A stretch of DNA of 64,000 nucleotides from Synechococcus sp. HJ21-Hayes (GTDB lineage Bacteria > Cyanobacteriota > Cyanobacteriia > PCC-6307 > Cyanobiaceae): the NCBI RefSeq assembly GCF_024345835.1, contig NZ_JAGQBW010000001.1, forward strand, positions 62,001 through 126,000, read 5' to 3'. Below, one piece after another: positions 1-8,524 of the stretch. The notes under the pieces are model-generated. The model was not told the DNA's origin. It was given only the letters and a program-made list of their open reading frames with translations, and ran no database searches. The stretch's first letter is position 1, and the number at the start of each line of letters is the position of its first letter. The position numbers and the translations under genes are program-made.

Positions 1-2
1 TG

Positions 3-1115
3 ATGTTGAAGGGCCTGCTGTCCCGCGCGAAGAACAAGGTGACCGGGCTTCGCCCAGCCAGCGCCGACGCCATGCCCGCCGCGCCGGTCCTGGAGGCCCC
101 TCCCGCCGATTCCAGGGCCCGGGCCAAGGCCCTGCTGATGGGCCTGCAGGACTCCATCTGCGCCGGCCTCGAGCAATTCGATGGCGTGGGCAGCTTCGCG
201 GAAGAGAGCTGGGTGCGTCCGGAAGGCGGTGGCGGCCGCTCCCGGGTCATGAAGCAGGGCCGCGTGTTCGAGCAGGGCGGTGTGAACTTCTCGGAGGTGG
301 AGGGCTCGGAATTGCCCCCTTCGATCCTCAGCCAGCGGCCGGAGGCCAAGGGGCACCGCTGGTTTGCCACCGGCACATCGATGGTGCTGCATCCCCGCAA
401 CCCCTATATCCCCACCATTCACCTCAACTACCGCTACTTCGAGGCGGGTCCGGTGTGGTGGTTCGGTGGCGGCGCCGACCTCACCCCCTACTACCCGTTC
501 CTGGAGGACGCCCAGCACTTCCACCGCACCCTCAAGGGCGCCTGCGACAGCGTGAACCCGGCCTATTACCCAGTGTTCAAGCCCTGGTGCGACGAGTATT
601 TCTTCCTCAAGCACCGCCAGGAAACCCGCGGGGTGGGCGGCATCTTCTACGACTACCAAGATCCCCGCGGCGTGCTGTACAAGGGCCAAGATCCGAACGG
701 CCCCGCGGCGGCGGCCAGCCAGGCCGCCGGTGCCGTGAGCCAGAGCTGGGACCAGCTGTTCCAGCTGGCCTCCGCCTGCGGCAACGCCTTTCTCCCGAGC
801 TATCTGCCCATAGCCGAGAAGCGGCAGTTCACCCCCTTCGGCACCCGCGAGCGCGACTTCCAGCTCTACCGCCGCGGCCGCTACGTGGAGTTCAACCTGG
901 TGTTCGACCGGGGCACGATCTTCGGCCTGCAGACCAATGGCCGCACCGAGTCGATCCTGATGTCGCTGCCGCCCCTAGTGCGCTGGGAGTACGGGTATCA
1001 GGCCGAAGCCGGCAGCCGTGAGGCACTGCTCACCGATCTGTTTACCCGCCCCCAGAACTGGCTGGGCGACCCCTCTCTGGCGGCACGCTGCCAACCCCAC
1101 GGGGCAGTGGGCTAA
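3..1115 (+). CDS. hemF: Oxygen-dependent coproporphyrinogen III oxidase
   Basis: Converts coproporphyrinogen III to protoporphyrinogen IX with O2 as oxidant, in the heme and chlorophyll pathway. The 370-residue product has the family blocks [17 protein letters not shown] (about residues 130-146) and [13 protein letters not shown] (152-164). The first ~40 residues are a poorly conserved, Ala/Pro-rich extension. The ATG at position 3 is the first in-frame start visible, but upstream sequence is outside the window, so a longer N terminus cannot be excluded. Its last 74 nt overlap the 3' end of the convergent amidase-like gene. Heme made downstream also feeds the ho1-pebA-pebB bilin pathway in this window. 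Confidence 0.96.
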   Translation: MLKGLLSRAKNKVTGLRPASADAMPAAPVLEAPPADSRARAKALLMGLQDSICAGLEQFDGVGSFAEESWVRPEGGGGRSRVMKQGRVFEQGGVNFSEVEGSELPPSILSQRPEAKGHRWFATGTSMVLHPRNPYIPTIHLNYRYFEAGPVWWFGGGADLTPYYPFLEDAQHFHRTLKGACDSVNPAYYPVFKPWCDEYFFLKHRQETRGVGGIFYDYQDPRGVLYKGQDPNGPAAAASQAAGAVSQSWDQLFQLASACGNAFLPSYLPIAEKRQFTPFGTRERDFQLYRRGRYVEFNLVFDRGTIFGLQTNGRTESILMSLPPLVRWEYGYQAEAGSREALLTDLFTRPQNWLGDPSLAARCQPHGAVG

Positions 1116-1857
1116 CCAGCGGCTGATCTAGGCCGCCCGCCAGTGCCACAGCAACGCGATCGGCGATGAAGGCGATGGCCGCCAGCCGGCGGCTGGGATC
1201 CCGCAGGGTGGACTCCAAGGCCCCTTCGAGCTTGCCGATCTCAAGCAGAGTGATCCCCCGGCGCGGCCCACCCAGGCCGCCCCGGAACCCCATCGGATAG
1301 GCGCCGAAGGCGGCGGCCAGGCTTTCATCCACCCGCGTGAAGGGGCCCTGCAGGGCCGGGATCACGCCGGAGCCGATGCCACTCGAGCCGTAGGCATCGA
1401 AGTGAATCTCCAGGGCGTAGCCCCCACTGCGAACATGGCGCTTGCCCACACTCCAGTTGGTGCGCGGATCGTCCTGGTGGTGGATCGTGCGCAGGGGCGG
1501 TTCGTAGTAGCGGATGTTGAGGCCCAGCAACTGGCCGCGGGCCACGACCGCCTGGGCCACCGCCAGATTCCAGTAAAGCTCGTCGGTGATGCCGGGCTGC
1601 ATGGGGGCCAAGCCCGCCAGCGCCACCGCAGCTCCGGCGGTGCCAGCACCCGCAATCCCCTGGGAATCGGCATGGCCCGCCATCACCAGGATCTCGGTGG
1701 CTGCAGGCAACGGCCGCAGACCGATCCAGTTCTTCTGCAGCGCGCTGCGGGGACCGGTGAGGCTCTCGCTCCCCCTGGCGCTGGCTGTCACCAGGGGTTG
1801 GGCCGCGGCCGGAGCCAGCAGCCCGAGGGCCAGCAACAGGGCAAGGCGTCGGCCCAT
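1042..1857 (-). CDS. Putative secreted N-acetylmuramoyl-L-alanine amidase
   Basis: Probably a zinc-dependent peptidoglycan amidase. Residues 1-20 are a clear signal peptide (Arg pair, Leu/Ala core, Ala-rich end). Three short blocks fit the Amidase_3 metal site: GHADSQG (His62), [10 protein letters not shown] in the middle and LLEIGKLEG near the end, supplying the usual His/Glu/His/Glu set. At 271 residues it fits a single catalytic domain with a short Pro/Gly-rich tail. Its ATG overlaps the TGA of the upstream gene by 1 nt (TGATG), so translation is probably coupled. The family call rests on these motifs only. Confidence 0.7.
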   Translation of the reverse strand: MGRRLALLLALGLLAPAAAQPLVTASARGSESLTGPRSALQKNWIGLRPLPAATEILVMAGHADSQGIAGAGTAGAAVALAGLAPMQPGITDELYWNLAVAQAVVARGQLLGLNIRYYEPPLRTIHHQDDPRTNWSVGKRHVRSGGYALEIHFDAYGSSGIGSGVIPALQGPFTRVDESLAAAFGAYPMGFRGGLGGPRRGITLLEIGKLEGALESTLRDPSRRLAAIAFIADRVAVALAGGLDQPLVSPLPRGVGSVPPERGRPASSGGG

Positions 1858-2444
1858 CAGATCGGCGAGCTGAGCAGATTGCCGTCGCTGAACAGACCCA
1901 GCTTGGGTCCCATCTCCAGCTCAAGGGCAATCAGTTCATCCCGGTGGGCGCGCAAGCGCAGGGCGCTGCCGGTGGCGGTGTCGTGGCTGATCAGCCGGAG
2001 TTCAACGGTTTCAGCCCGGGCAGCACGACGGCGATAGATCACCCCCGCCAGCGGACCCAGGCCCACCAACAGCAGGGGCCACCAGCCCAACGGGGGCAAC
2101 AGCTGGCGGATCACTAGGCCCAGACAACCGGCACCCACGCCTCCCAAAAGCGAGAGCAACACCGCCAGCACCGGGCTCGCCTCCACCTGACCGCGAAAGC
2201 GCAGTAGACGCCGCTCAGGGTTGGCGTCCTCGGCTGTCCAGCCGCGTTGCTGCAACCAGTCGGCAATGCCGGGCAACACCTCCAGCGGGGGCTTGGAGGA
2301 CCGCACCTCCACCACGGTGGTGCGGTCCTTACTGGCAGCCCGAAGGAAGAACACCAGGCCGACAGCCAGCAGCACCGTGAGCAGGAGCGTGGAGCCCAGA
2401 GCTGTTGGCATGGGACCCAGTCTCAACACAAAGTTGGAGCTCAT
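1857..2444 (-). CDS. CCB2/CCB4-type cofactor assembly of complex C protein
   Basis: Resembles the cyanobacterial cofactor assembly of complex C subunit B family, which in chloroplasts helps attach heme c-i to cytochrome b6. The 195-residue product has a hydrophobic helix near residues 16-36 followed by a KDRT motif typical of the family, then a second hydrophobic pair around residues 93-135 and a soluble C-terminal half. The ATG at 2444 has a strong GGAGGAG ribosome-binding site inside the upstream gene, which favours it over the ATG at 2411. It forms a tight operon with the wHTH-like gene upstream and the amidase downstream. Confidence 0.7.
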   Translation of the reverse strand: MSSNFVLRLGPMPTALGSTLLLTVLLAVGLVFFLRAASKDRTTVVEVRSSKPPLEVLPGIADWLQQRGWTAEDANPERRLLRFRGQVEASPVLAVLLSLLGGVGAGCLGLVIRQLLPPLGWWPLLLVGLGPLAGVIYRRRAARAETVELRLISHDTATGSALRLRAHRDELIALELEMGPKLGLFSDGNLLSSPI

Positions 2445-2811
2445 TCTCCTCCAACCAGTGATGCCACGGCACCATGAGGTCTAGGGCCTGCTCGCGGCTG
2501 CCCTCCAGCAAGTGGAGCATCCGCCGAGGCCGGCCCCGGCTTGGGCAGCGCTGGGCATAGCTGCTGATGGCTCCCAGCTGATCCAGAAAGGTGAGCGCCT
2601 GTTGCAACACGGTCTCGGAAAGGCGCAACTTGGGATGGGCTGCAGCGAGGTCGTGCATCAGAGCCGTGGGATAGGTGTCGGCCTCCAACAGGCACTCCAG
2701 CACCCAGCACACCGCCAGCTCCAGCCCCAGGTGCTGAATGGCCGGGCGGGCGAAGAAGGCGTGAATGACCTCCAGTCCGGCACGGGCGGGCTTCGGGGTG
2801 GATCGCATCAC
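2329..2811 (-). CDS. Conserved hypothetical protein, possible winged-helix fold
   Basis: Function not recognised. Residues 40-100 have a helix-helix-strand pattern ending in GRPRRMLHL, which looks like a winged helix-turn-helix with a basic wing, so a DNA-binding role is possible. The last ~40 residues lie entirely inside the next gene in another frame and look unstructured, so the natural protein may be shorter. It heads the operon with the CCB-like gene (116-nt overlap from the 2444 start) and the amidase, and is divergent from the RNase D gene. Confidence 0.6.
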   Translation of the reverse strand: MMRSTPKPARAGLEVIHAFFARPAIQHLGLELAVCWVLECLLEADTYPTALMHDLAAAHPKLRLSETVLQQALTFLDQLGAISSYAQRCPSRGRPRRMLHLLEGSREQALDLMVPWHHWLEENELQLCVETGSHANSSGLHAPAHGAAGCRPGVLPSGCQ

Positions 2812-2969
2812 GGCGTATCGGGGCGCGCTCTATCCACCAACTAGCCAGGTCTCGGGTCAAATCTCAAAAGCGATAGACGATCTTGGGTTTTGGGCGGAGG
2901 GGCCTCGGCGTCCGCGACGATGGCAGCACAGTCTCCAGGCCAGGACCTCCGGCCCTCACCCCACCAGCC

Positions 2970-3638
2970 ATGACCAGCCCCCACAGCGCCCCGACCGCCG
3001 GCTCCAGCCCCGCTCGCTTTGCCGTTCTCGATGGCGATCTGAATGCCGAATGGCATGCCCTGCTGGGGGCCTCCAGCGGCCTGGCCGTGGACACGGAAGC
3101 CATGGGCCTGGTGCACGGCCGCGACAGGCTCTGCCTGGTGCAGATCAGCGACGATCACGACAACGTGTGCTGCATCCGCATCCAGCGCGGCCAACGGCAG
3201 GCCCCTCTGCTTCAGCAGCTGATGGAGGCCCCCACGATCGAAAAGGTGTTCCACTTCGCCCGCTTTGACGTGGCAGCCCTAGGGGAGGGCCTGGGCATCG
3301 CCGTGGCGCCCCTGTTCTGCACCAAAGTGGGCAGCCGGCTGGCTCGCACCTACACCAACCGGCATGGGCTCAAGGAACTGGTGCAGGAGCTCTGCGGGGT
3401 GGAACTCGACAAGGGCGCCCAAAGCAGCGACTGGGGCCGGGTGGAAGACCTCAGCGACAGCCAGCTTGCCTATGCCGCCAACGACGTGCGCTATCTCCTG
3501 GCCGCCCGCGACCGGCTCACGCAGATGCTGGAACGCGAGGAGCGCATGGAGCTAGCTCGGCGCAGCTTTGCCTGCATCCCAGTGATCGCCGAGCTCGATC
3601 GCGGCCGCTTCGGGGCGATCTTCGAGCACCGCTGCTGA
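2970..3638 (+). CDS. rnd: RNase D-like 3'-5' exonuclease
   Basis: A DEDD-superfamily 3'-5' exonuclease of the RNase D type. The acidic catalytic residues are visible: DTE (Asp41 and Glu43), FHFARFD (Asp100) and YAANDVRYL (Tyr168, Asp172), which makes it the DEDDy subgroup. It is 222 residues, so it has the nuclease domain only and no C-terminal HRDC domain, as in many cyanobacteria. The ATG at 2970 is chosen because the reading frame upstream of it (from 2883) overlaps the promoter region and is Arg/Pro-rich. RNA substrates, perhaps tRNA ends, are inferred from the family. Confidence 0.88.
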   Translation: MTSPHSAPTAGSSPARFAVLDGDLNAEWHALLGASSGLAVDTEAMGLVHGRDRLCLVQISDDHDNVCCIRIQRGQRQAPLLQQLMEAPTIEKVFHFARFDVAALGEGLGIAVAPLFCTKVGSRLARTYTNRHGLKELVQELCGVELDKGAQSSDWGRVEDLSDSQLAYAANDVRYLLAARDRLTQMLEREERMELARRSFACIPVIAELDRGRFGAIFEHRC

Positions 3639-3661
3639 CCCCCAGCCGCGCTGGGAACTGG

Positions 3662-3919
3662 TCAGTCGTCGCCGATGTAATTGGCCTCCTCGGCCACGGC
3701 CTCCAACAGCACATCCAGCAACTGGCGGGACTCGGCACTCACCCCCTGGGATTCCAGCAACAACCTCTGGGCAATCAACAAACGGCCATCGGCGTCCCGC
3801 ACCCCTTCCCTGGCGGCCACCAGATCCACCTTGCGGCGGGCCGAGGCGATGCTGATGCTCAGCTGGCTGGCGAGCCGCCCGCAGGCCGTCACGAAGTGCT
3901 TGTCCTGGGGTGCGGGCAT
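3662..3919 (-). CDS. Small conserved hypothetical protein
   Basis: An 85-residue, soluble, mostly helical protein of unknown function. It has no Cys pairs, no membrane segment and no recognisable motif. It sits 30 nt downstream of the LpxB-like gene on the same strand, so the two are probably co-transcribed. It is convergent with rnd. Confidence 0.6.
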   Translation of the reverse strand: MPAPQDKHFVTACGRLASQLSISIASARRKVDLVAAREGVRDADGRLLIAQRLLLESQGVSAESRQLLDVLLEAVAEEANYIGDD

Positions 3920-3949
3920 CGAACGGGTGCGGGCATGGGCTCACCCCCA

Positions 3950-5218
3950 TCATCCCGCGGCGGTGGCGGCGTCCACCAGCCGCTGCTGCACCAACTCCGC
4001 CAGGGCAGCACTGCCCCCTGCCCGGCCCATGCGCCGGCGGCCCATGCGGCCCAAGGCGCGGCGGAGGGAGGGCTCCCGCAACAAGAGCTCCAGCCGGTCG
4101 GCCAGCTCTGAAGCACTGCGGCATACCCCCACCGCCCCGCCCAGCAGACGGCTCTGCCGCTGGGCAAAGCCCACTTTGAACTGGGGCCCCGGCCGGGGTA
4201 GCGACAGACAGGGCACACCAAGCCCCACCAATTGCTCAGTGGCGGTGCCAGCTGCGGCAAGCCCCACCTCACCCCAGCTGGCCCAACGGCCAAACCCGCC
4301 ACTACCGATCAGCAACAGCACAGGCCCCCGGCTCCAGGCGGCCTGCGCCCCTGTGCCATCTGGGATGGCCGCCGGGGCGTAGCCCAGGCGGCGGAGCAGC
4401 GGCAGCCAATCGTCAGGGCTGGGCCGTGAACCGGTAGGAGCCAGCACCAGCAACCGAGCGGCGTCAGGCTCCCCTGGCGGTTGGAGCACCCAGGCATCGA
4501 GGGCCAGGAGCAGGCGCTCGAGATTGCCCAGGGCCTCGGGCATCCGGCTGCCGCCCAGCAACACCAGCCGACGGTGGCCCACCAAGGCCGCTGGCAGGGG
4601 GACGCCCTCCAGGCCATCCATCATCGGATTGCCCGGCGCCAGGGACCTCACGCCATGGCGCTGCAGTCCCCTGGCGGTGAGGCCATCACGCAGGGCCACC
4701 AGCCGGCAACGGGCTCGGCCCATCAAGGCCCATTCCCAGGGATCCCATTCGCTGCCCTTGAGACGGTGGTAAACAGCGGCCACCCCCGCCGAGCCAGGAC
4801 CACTGCGCCAGGTGTAATCGCTCTTGGGCGTGCCAATGAAGCCATAGGGAGCGCCACTGCCCCAGGCCAGCAGCAGGGGCAGGAGATCCCCCACCGCCAG
4901 CACCGGATCACCGTGGCGCCCCCAGCGCCGCACCAGCCGCCATTGGTGCCAGCTCAGCCCCACCACACCGGCCGCCAGATCCCGCAGCAAGCCCGTCAGG
5001 CTCTGGTTGCTGAAGCCACCGCTGGGCAGCTGACGCCTGGGGCCAATGCGGCGCAACACCCCGGCCTGCTCCGCCGCGGCAAACGCCGAGCCCTCCCCCA
5101 CCAGCGGCAACACCGCCAGCTCCAGCTGCGGACATCGCTGGTGGAGGGCCAGCAACACCCGCAGGGCGATCAGGTCTTCCCCGTGGCCGTTGCTCAGAAC
5201 CAGCAGACGGCCGGGCAT
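3950..5218 (-). CDS. Lipid-A-disaccharide synthase-related glycosyltransferase
   Basis: A 422-residue protein related to LpxB (the TIGR03492-type cyanobacterial family). The N terminus reads MPGRLLVLSNGHGEDL, and NGHGEDL is the family signature at the start of the GT-B fold. A second block, LLIGSGGFGRWASWGEVGLAAAGTATEQLVGLGVP, carries the nucleotide-sugar site. The true donor and acceptor are unknown. The start at 5218 is chosen because the upstream frame (to 5275) runs back through the tRNA-Cys region. It is divergent from tRNA-Cys. Confidence 0.82.
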   Translation of the reverse strand: MPGRLLVLSNGHGEDLIALRVLLALHQRCPQLELAVLPLVGEGSAFAAAEQAGVLRRIGPRRQLPSGGFSNQSLTGLLRDLAAGVVGLSWHQWRLVRRWGRHGDPVLAVGDLLPLLLAWGSGAPYGFIGTPKSDYTWRSGPGSAGVAAVYHRLKGSEWDPWEWALMGRARCRLVALRDGLTARGLQRHGVRSLAPGNPMMDGLEGVPLPAALVGHRRLVLLGGSRMPEALGNLERLLLALDAWVLQPPGEPDAARLLVLAPTGSRPSPDDWLPLLRRLGYAPAAIPDGTGAQAAWSRGPVLLLIGSGGFGRWASWGEVGLAAAGTATEQLVGLGVPCLSLPRPGPQFKVGFAQRQSRLLGGAVGVCRSASELADRLELLLREPSLRRALGRMGRRRMGRAGGSAALAELVQQRLVDAATAAG

Positions 5219-5261
5219 CTTGTGGCTGATACGATCCGTGCAAGGGAGTTTGCTCCTGAAC

Positions 5262-5332
5262 GGCGGCATGGCCAAGTGGTAAGGCAGAGGATTGCAAATC
5301 CTTTACCCCCAGTTCGAATCTGGGTGCCGCCT
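5262..5332 (+). tRNA. trnC: tRNA-Cys (GCA)
   Basis: A complete 71-nt cloverleaf. The acceptor pairs GGCGGCA with TGCCGCC and the discriminator is T. The anticodon loop TTGCAAA gives GCA, and the T arm is CCCAGTTCGAATCTGGG. CCA is not encoded. Its last 12 bases form part of a 15-bp direct repeat found again at 10866-10880, so this tRNA is the attachment site of the island that follows. Confidence 0.97.
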
Positions 5333-5335
5333 CTT
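5321..5335 (+). repeat. Left attachment repeat (tRNA-Cys 3' end)
   Basis: TGGGTGCCGCCTCTT covers the 3' end of tRNA-Cys plus three bases. The same 15 bases occur at 10866-10880 in the same orientation. This layout is what site-specific integration into a tRNA 3' end leaves behind. Confidence 0.8.
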
Positions 5336-6036
5336 AAAAACGCAGTGCCATAAGCGCAATCTTTTGCGCTTGGCGCTGGCTTCTTGTTGTAGCTGCGTGC
5401 TTTGCCAGCACCAGCGCATTGACCTGGTTTGCTGGCAAGTCGGTTGGCCAGTGATGCGCCGAATCGCCCACCCGTTTTTCACCCAGCCCTGGCCAACGGG
5501 TCAAGCAGAGGCGCCACGCCTGGCCTCACGCCGAGCAACCCACCGAGCGCAAGGCTTGACCAGGCGCTCGCCTTGGGGAATCAGACCGTGATGAATGGGA
5601 CAGGTGATACAGACGGCGCCTGAGCGGGCAGGGCGGTCGCCAACAGCGGTCGGGATCCATAGACCCGATGAAGCGCCTGCTGCTCACGCACAGGGGCCAA
5701 AGATCAAGTGCTCTGCCGAAAACACCGTGGAGATGCGCCTTACAAGGACGGCACCATCTGCCCTCAGCTGGCGATGGGATGCGACGACCATCTCAACCGG
5801 GCACTGCTGATGGAGCTCAAACGGATAGACGAGCAGCAGGAGAGCACCGACGGGAGAACGAACTCACCGAGCCTTAACATAGACAAAAGAATCAGTCACC
5901 TGATTCAAGGGATTACAAAATGAAGCAGACACTTCATGCTAGCCGTCACACAATCTGCCACTGATTGACAAGAGTCAGAAGCAGAACCAGACCGAGAGAT
6001 TAACCCTTGGCAATGAAAAGGAAAAGCCAAACCCCA
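5336..6036. other. Gene-poor left end of the tRNA-Cys island
   Basis: About 700 bases with no convincing gene. Directly after the tRNA there is a perfect 8-bp hairpin (AAGCGCAA / TTGCGCTT, 5352-5371) with no T-run, so its role as a terminator is doubtful. A short open frame at 5708-5923 (71 codons, plus strand) has a protein-like middle but no ribosome-binding site and no recognised motif, and may be a gene remnant. Confidence 0.5.
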
Positions 6037-6246
6037 TCATTCCCTGGAAATGCTCTCTTCCTTGGAGACCGCCTTGGACAGTCCAGAGAAGAGGTCCCCG
6101 ACTAGCGTTGCCATGTCCGCGGGCAAAGAGACATCTGGAACCGAGTCAACTGCAACGGCAATCAAAACGGCAGCGTCGAGGAGCGTCGATGCCTCCTTGG
6201 CGCTGAGGGCAATGAGGTGCTCGTCACCACAGCGCGTTAGGCGCAT
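6037..6246 (-). CDS. Small hypothetical island protein
   Basis: A 69-residue protein, starting MRLTRCGDEHLIALSAKEA, of unknown function. It looks like a compact helical acidic protein with no membrane helix. The ATG at 6246 is chosen because the open frame upstream to 6441 has no protein-like composition. A TATAAAT-like box lies about 25-40 nt upstream. Confidence 0.5.
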   Translation of the reverse strand: MRLTRCGDEHLIALSAKEASTLLDAAVLIAVAVDSVPDVSLPADMATLVGDLFSGLSKAVSKEESISRE

Positions 6247-6310
6247 CCAACAAACTTGAATGAAGGTGACAGTAACGAATTTATAGTTGAAGCGCAATAG
6301 AGTCCCATTT

Positions 6311-6335
6311 GCAGCAGATAGCAGCAGATAGCAGC
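6311..6335. repeat. Short tandem decamer
   Basis: Two exact copies of GCAGCAGATA plus a third partial copy (GCAGC), in the intergenic space between two divergent island genes. It could be a regulator site or simple slippage. Confidence 0.5.
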
Positions 6336-6425
6336 GGGACGCCCCAGCACACGACCCGGTGCCAGCAATCGCCACCTGTAGCGCCCCTCGAGAATTCTTG
6401 CCACCATGGGCAGTGCTAGGTGCCC

Positions 6426-6719
6426 ATGGTGATGACCGCAACCACCTTCAACACCCAGAACCTTCGGGGTCAGACCCTCCTGTTCCGCTGCCTTGAAACA
6501 GGGTTCGTCACGACCGCCCCTGCCCTGACCCGCTACCAGCAGGGAAGAGGCATCGACCCGTCACGAAGGGAACTGGTGGGCGAGCGTCCTGGCAACTGGA
6601 TCAAAAAGGCACCCACCATGACCTGTGAGCACTGCGGGATAGCGATCAAGGGCAATCCAGCGGGTCTGCGTGAGCACCAGCAGTCCAAGCGGTGCCAGAG
6701 GGCACAGAAAGGAGCGTGA
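6426..6719 (+). CDS. Small protein with C2HC zinc-finger-like C terminus
   Basis: A 97-residue protein of unknown function. The C-terminal third contains CEHCGIAIKG followed by HQQSKRC, giving a Cys-x2-Cys ... His-x5-Cys arrangement that fits a small zinc finger, and it ends in basic residues (RAQKGA). The N-terminal two thirds are polar with a FNTQNLRGQTLLFRC stretch. GTG 6420 and ATG 6432 are alternative starts; an AGGTG at 6418-6422 would suit 6432. A nucleic-acid-binding role in the island is a guess from the finger. Confidence 0.6.
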   Translation: MVMTATTFNTQNLRGQTLLFRCLETGFVTTAPALTRYQQGRGIDPSRRELVGERPGNWIKKAPTMTCEHCGIAIKGNPAGLREHQQSKRCQRAQKGA

Positions 6720-6729
6720 TCCACCCAGA

Positions 6730-6909
6730 TCAGGAATGCAACTGCAGCGAACTGACCGATTGAGAGATCAGACGCTCGGCAAGGTCTCTGACCGATAGGC
6801 CCGCCTTGGCACTGAGTCGCTGAAGGCACTCATAGGCATGGTCAGAAACCTCCAAATCAAGACGCTGAGGCAGTTTTGAGCGGTCAAGGCACCAAGAAGA
6901 ACCAGACAT
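6730..6909 (-). CDS. Ribbon-helix-helix type small protein
   Basis: A 59-residue protein whose core (QRLDLEVSDHAYECLQRLSA, then KAGLSVRDLAERLISQ) fits one strand and two helices of a ribbon-helix-helix (CopG/MetJ-like) domain. Such domains act as operators' dimers or antitoxins. No toxin-like gene is adjacent on the same strand. The start at 6909 gives the minimal domain; the longer frame to 6978 adds a Cys/Ser-rich stretch that does not look coding. Confidence 0.55.
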   Translation of the reverse strand: MSGSSWCLDRSKLPQRLDLEVSDHAYECLQRLSAKAGLSVRDLAERLISQSVSSLQLHS

Positions 6910-7221
6910 GATGCACAAAGAGGCGGATGAGATGGAGATAGCAGCAGTTTTAAGGTGGCAAAATGAACAGTTTGACAAACAGACGCAAATGCGCCGCGCG
7001 TTTGCAACAGGAATGCTGCATAACGCCGCAAATAGAGGCGGTCAGGCACTGGGCATACCAGGGACAGTTGCAGTCCATGCAAGAAGGGGGGGGGTAGAAG
7101 GGAGGATTGATCAGAAACGAAGAATTTTGGGGAAAACGAACAAATCTGCCTACCTAGTGGAAGACAATATGGACAAGGGATGGGGCGATGGAGTCAATTC
7201 ATGCCACACCGAACCAGAGGC
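6910..7221. other. Intergenic stretch with a 9-G tract
   Basis: About 310 bases between two divergent ribbon-helix-helix genes. A run of nine G lies at 7086-7094. A plus-strand frame (6908-7225) covers most of it but lacks a ribosome-binding site and protein-like composition. It most likely holds the promoters of the flanking genes. Confidence 0.4.
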
Positions 7222-7425
7222 ATGACCTACGAATTCAGCGGCGAGCAGCCTCCCCTTCAGCGCACTGATCTTGCGCTGAAGTCACCCAAGCGAATCTCTA
7301 TCACTGTTCCCCATAACACCTATGAGCGCCTGCTGAAGCGAAGCGATTACGAGGGGCGCTCGCTGAGCAACTTGGCAGCGTTCCTCCTAGAGGAAGCAAT
7401 AGAAAAACAATCAGGTAACATATGA
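7222..7425 (+). CDS. Ribbon-helix-helix type small protein
   Basis: A 67-residue protein whose C-terminal half (RISITVPHNTYERLLKRSD, then EGRSLSNLAAFLLEEAIE) is a good ribbon-helix-helix pattern: strand, helix, turn, helix. It is a close paralog of the product at 13296-13481, sharing LLKRSD-EGRSLSNL-AFLLE. It lies 34 nt upstream of the AraC gene on the same strand, so the two may form one unit and this protein may be the repressor of the pair. The upstream ATG at 7201 is an alternative start. Confidence 0.65.
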   Translation: MTYEFSGEQPPLQRTDLALKSPKRISITVPHNTYERLLKRSDYEGRSLSNLAAFLLEEAIEKQSGNI

Positions 7426-7459
7426 GTGTTTTCAACAGTTTCATGACAATGGAGGCGCC

Positions 7460-8500
7460 GTGGCAGCAGTTCAACCAACAAAGGAACCAAAACTGGACCT
7501 CCTGCCATTCCCTTTAAAGAACACTGGCAGATTGCATTCGGCAAATCCGACGGAAATGCTGAGCCTTGATCTCATTGGCAAGGGACTCAGAGAAAACAGA
7601 TCGAGCGTGATACGACCAAGCGCGGACTATGCGCTCGCCAGGATCGGGGGAATAGAGATGGTGGCGACAAGAACCACTCCCTGCATTTCAATAGCAGACG
7701 ACCCCAAGCACATCACCATGGCAATGCTCTATGCGGGGGAGAGATACAGATACCAACAGCAGAGCGGCGTTCAACACATAGAGCCTGGGAGCATTCACGT
7801 GTGTCAACGAACAGGGGGAGCAGCACATATCGGTTACTTCTCTGGAATCATCTGCGAGATTGATCGGTTGCGACTAGAGAGGACCATGAGAGCACTGGGA
7901 CGCGAAGAGTTCAAGTGGAATTCGCAGAAGTCATATGTGCTCAGAAAGAGGGGATCCCACGAGGGTCGCAACACGCAACGGCACCTATGGTCCCTGCTTG
8001 CCTTCGTAGATGAACTACTCGGTGAAAGCGAATATCTGGCAACAGGTCTTGGCTTGGACGAACAGGTCTATCGCTTGCTGGCGATGTCACTCTTCCAAGA
8101 AGAAGGAGTGCTGGAAAATACCCAGGAACAGTGGGGAGCATCAACGAAGCAATGGACCGATAAACTTGACGATCTAGTGGATTACATTCACTCCAATGCC
8201 CACTTGAACCTCACTCTGACAGACCTTGAGGAGCGCAGTCATTACTCAGGCAGGCAACTGCAGAACCTGTTTAGAGAGAAGTTTGACTGCACTCCGTTGC
8301 AGTTCGTGAGAAGGCAACGGTTATCCACTGCGATGGAGAAACTCCAAACAGCGGGTCTTGGCGACACAGTGACCACAATCGCCAGGGATATGGGTTATCG
8401 CTACACCTCAAGTTTCAGTTGCGACTTCCAGAGAGAGTTTGGAGTCAGTCCCTCAGTCGTGCTCAGGTCATCACGACGTGGGAAAGGACATAGCGTATAA
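7460..8500 (+). CDS. AraC family transcriptional regulator
   Basis: A 346-residue DNA-binding regulator. The last ~100 residues hold two AraC helix-turn-helix units: LTLTDLEERSHYSGRQLQNLFREKF with CTPLQFVRRQRL, and TVTTIARDMGYRYTSSFSCDFQREFGVSPS. The N-terminal ~200 residues look like a cupin-like sensor region (GERYRYQQQSGVQHIEPGSIHV) of unknown ligand. The start is GTG at 7460, with GGAGG four bases upstream. AraC proteins are uncommon in picocyanobacteria; FciA and FciB of type 4 chromatic acclimation are known examples, but nothing beside this gene ties it to that system. Target unknown. Confidence 0.85.
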   Translation: MAAVQPTKEPKLDLLPFPLKNTGRLHSANPTEMLSLDLIGKGLRENRSSVIRPSADYALARIGGIEMVATRTTPCISIADDPKHITMAMLYAGERYRYQQQSGVQHIEPGSIHVCQRTGGAAHIGYFSGIICEIDRLRLERTMRALGREEFKWNSQKSYVLRKRGSHEGRNTQRHLWSLLAFVDELLGESEYLATGLGLDEQVYRLLAMSLFQEEGVLENTQEQWGASTKQWTDKLDDLVDYIHSNAHLNLTLTDLEERSHYSGRQLQNLFREKFDCTPLQFVRRQRLSTAMEKLQTAGLGDTVTTIARDMGYRYTSSFSCDFQREFGVSPSVVLRSSRRGKGHSV

Positions 8501-8524
8501 AGGACTTAAGCGCCCCAGAAAATC

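Noticed and set aside
5352-5371. Terminator after tRNA-Cys
   Set aside because: Good hairpin but no T-run; kept only as a note.
7460-8500. AraC protein as FciA/FciB of type 4 chromatic acclimation
   Set aside because: Only the C-terminal HTH is shared with any AraC; no mpeZ, mpeW or fciC lies nearby.
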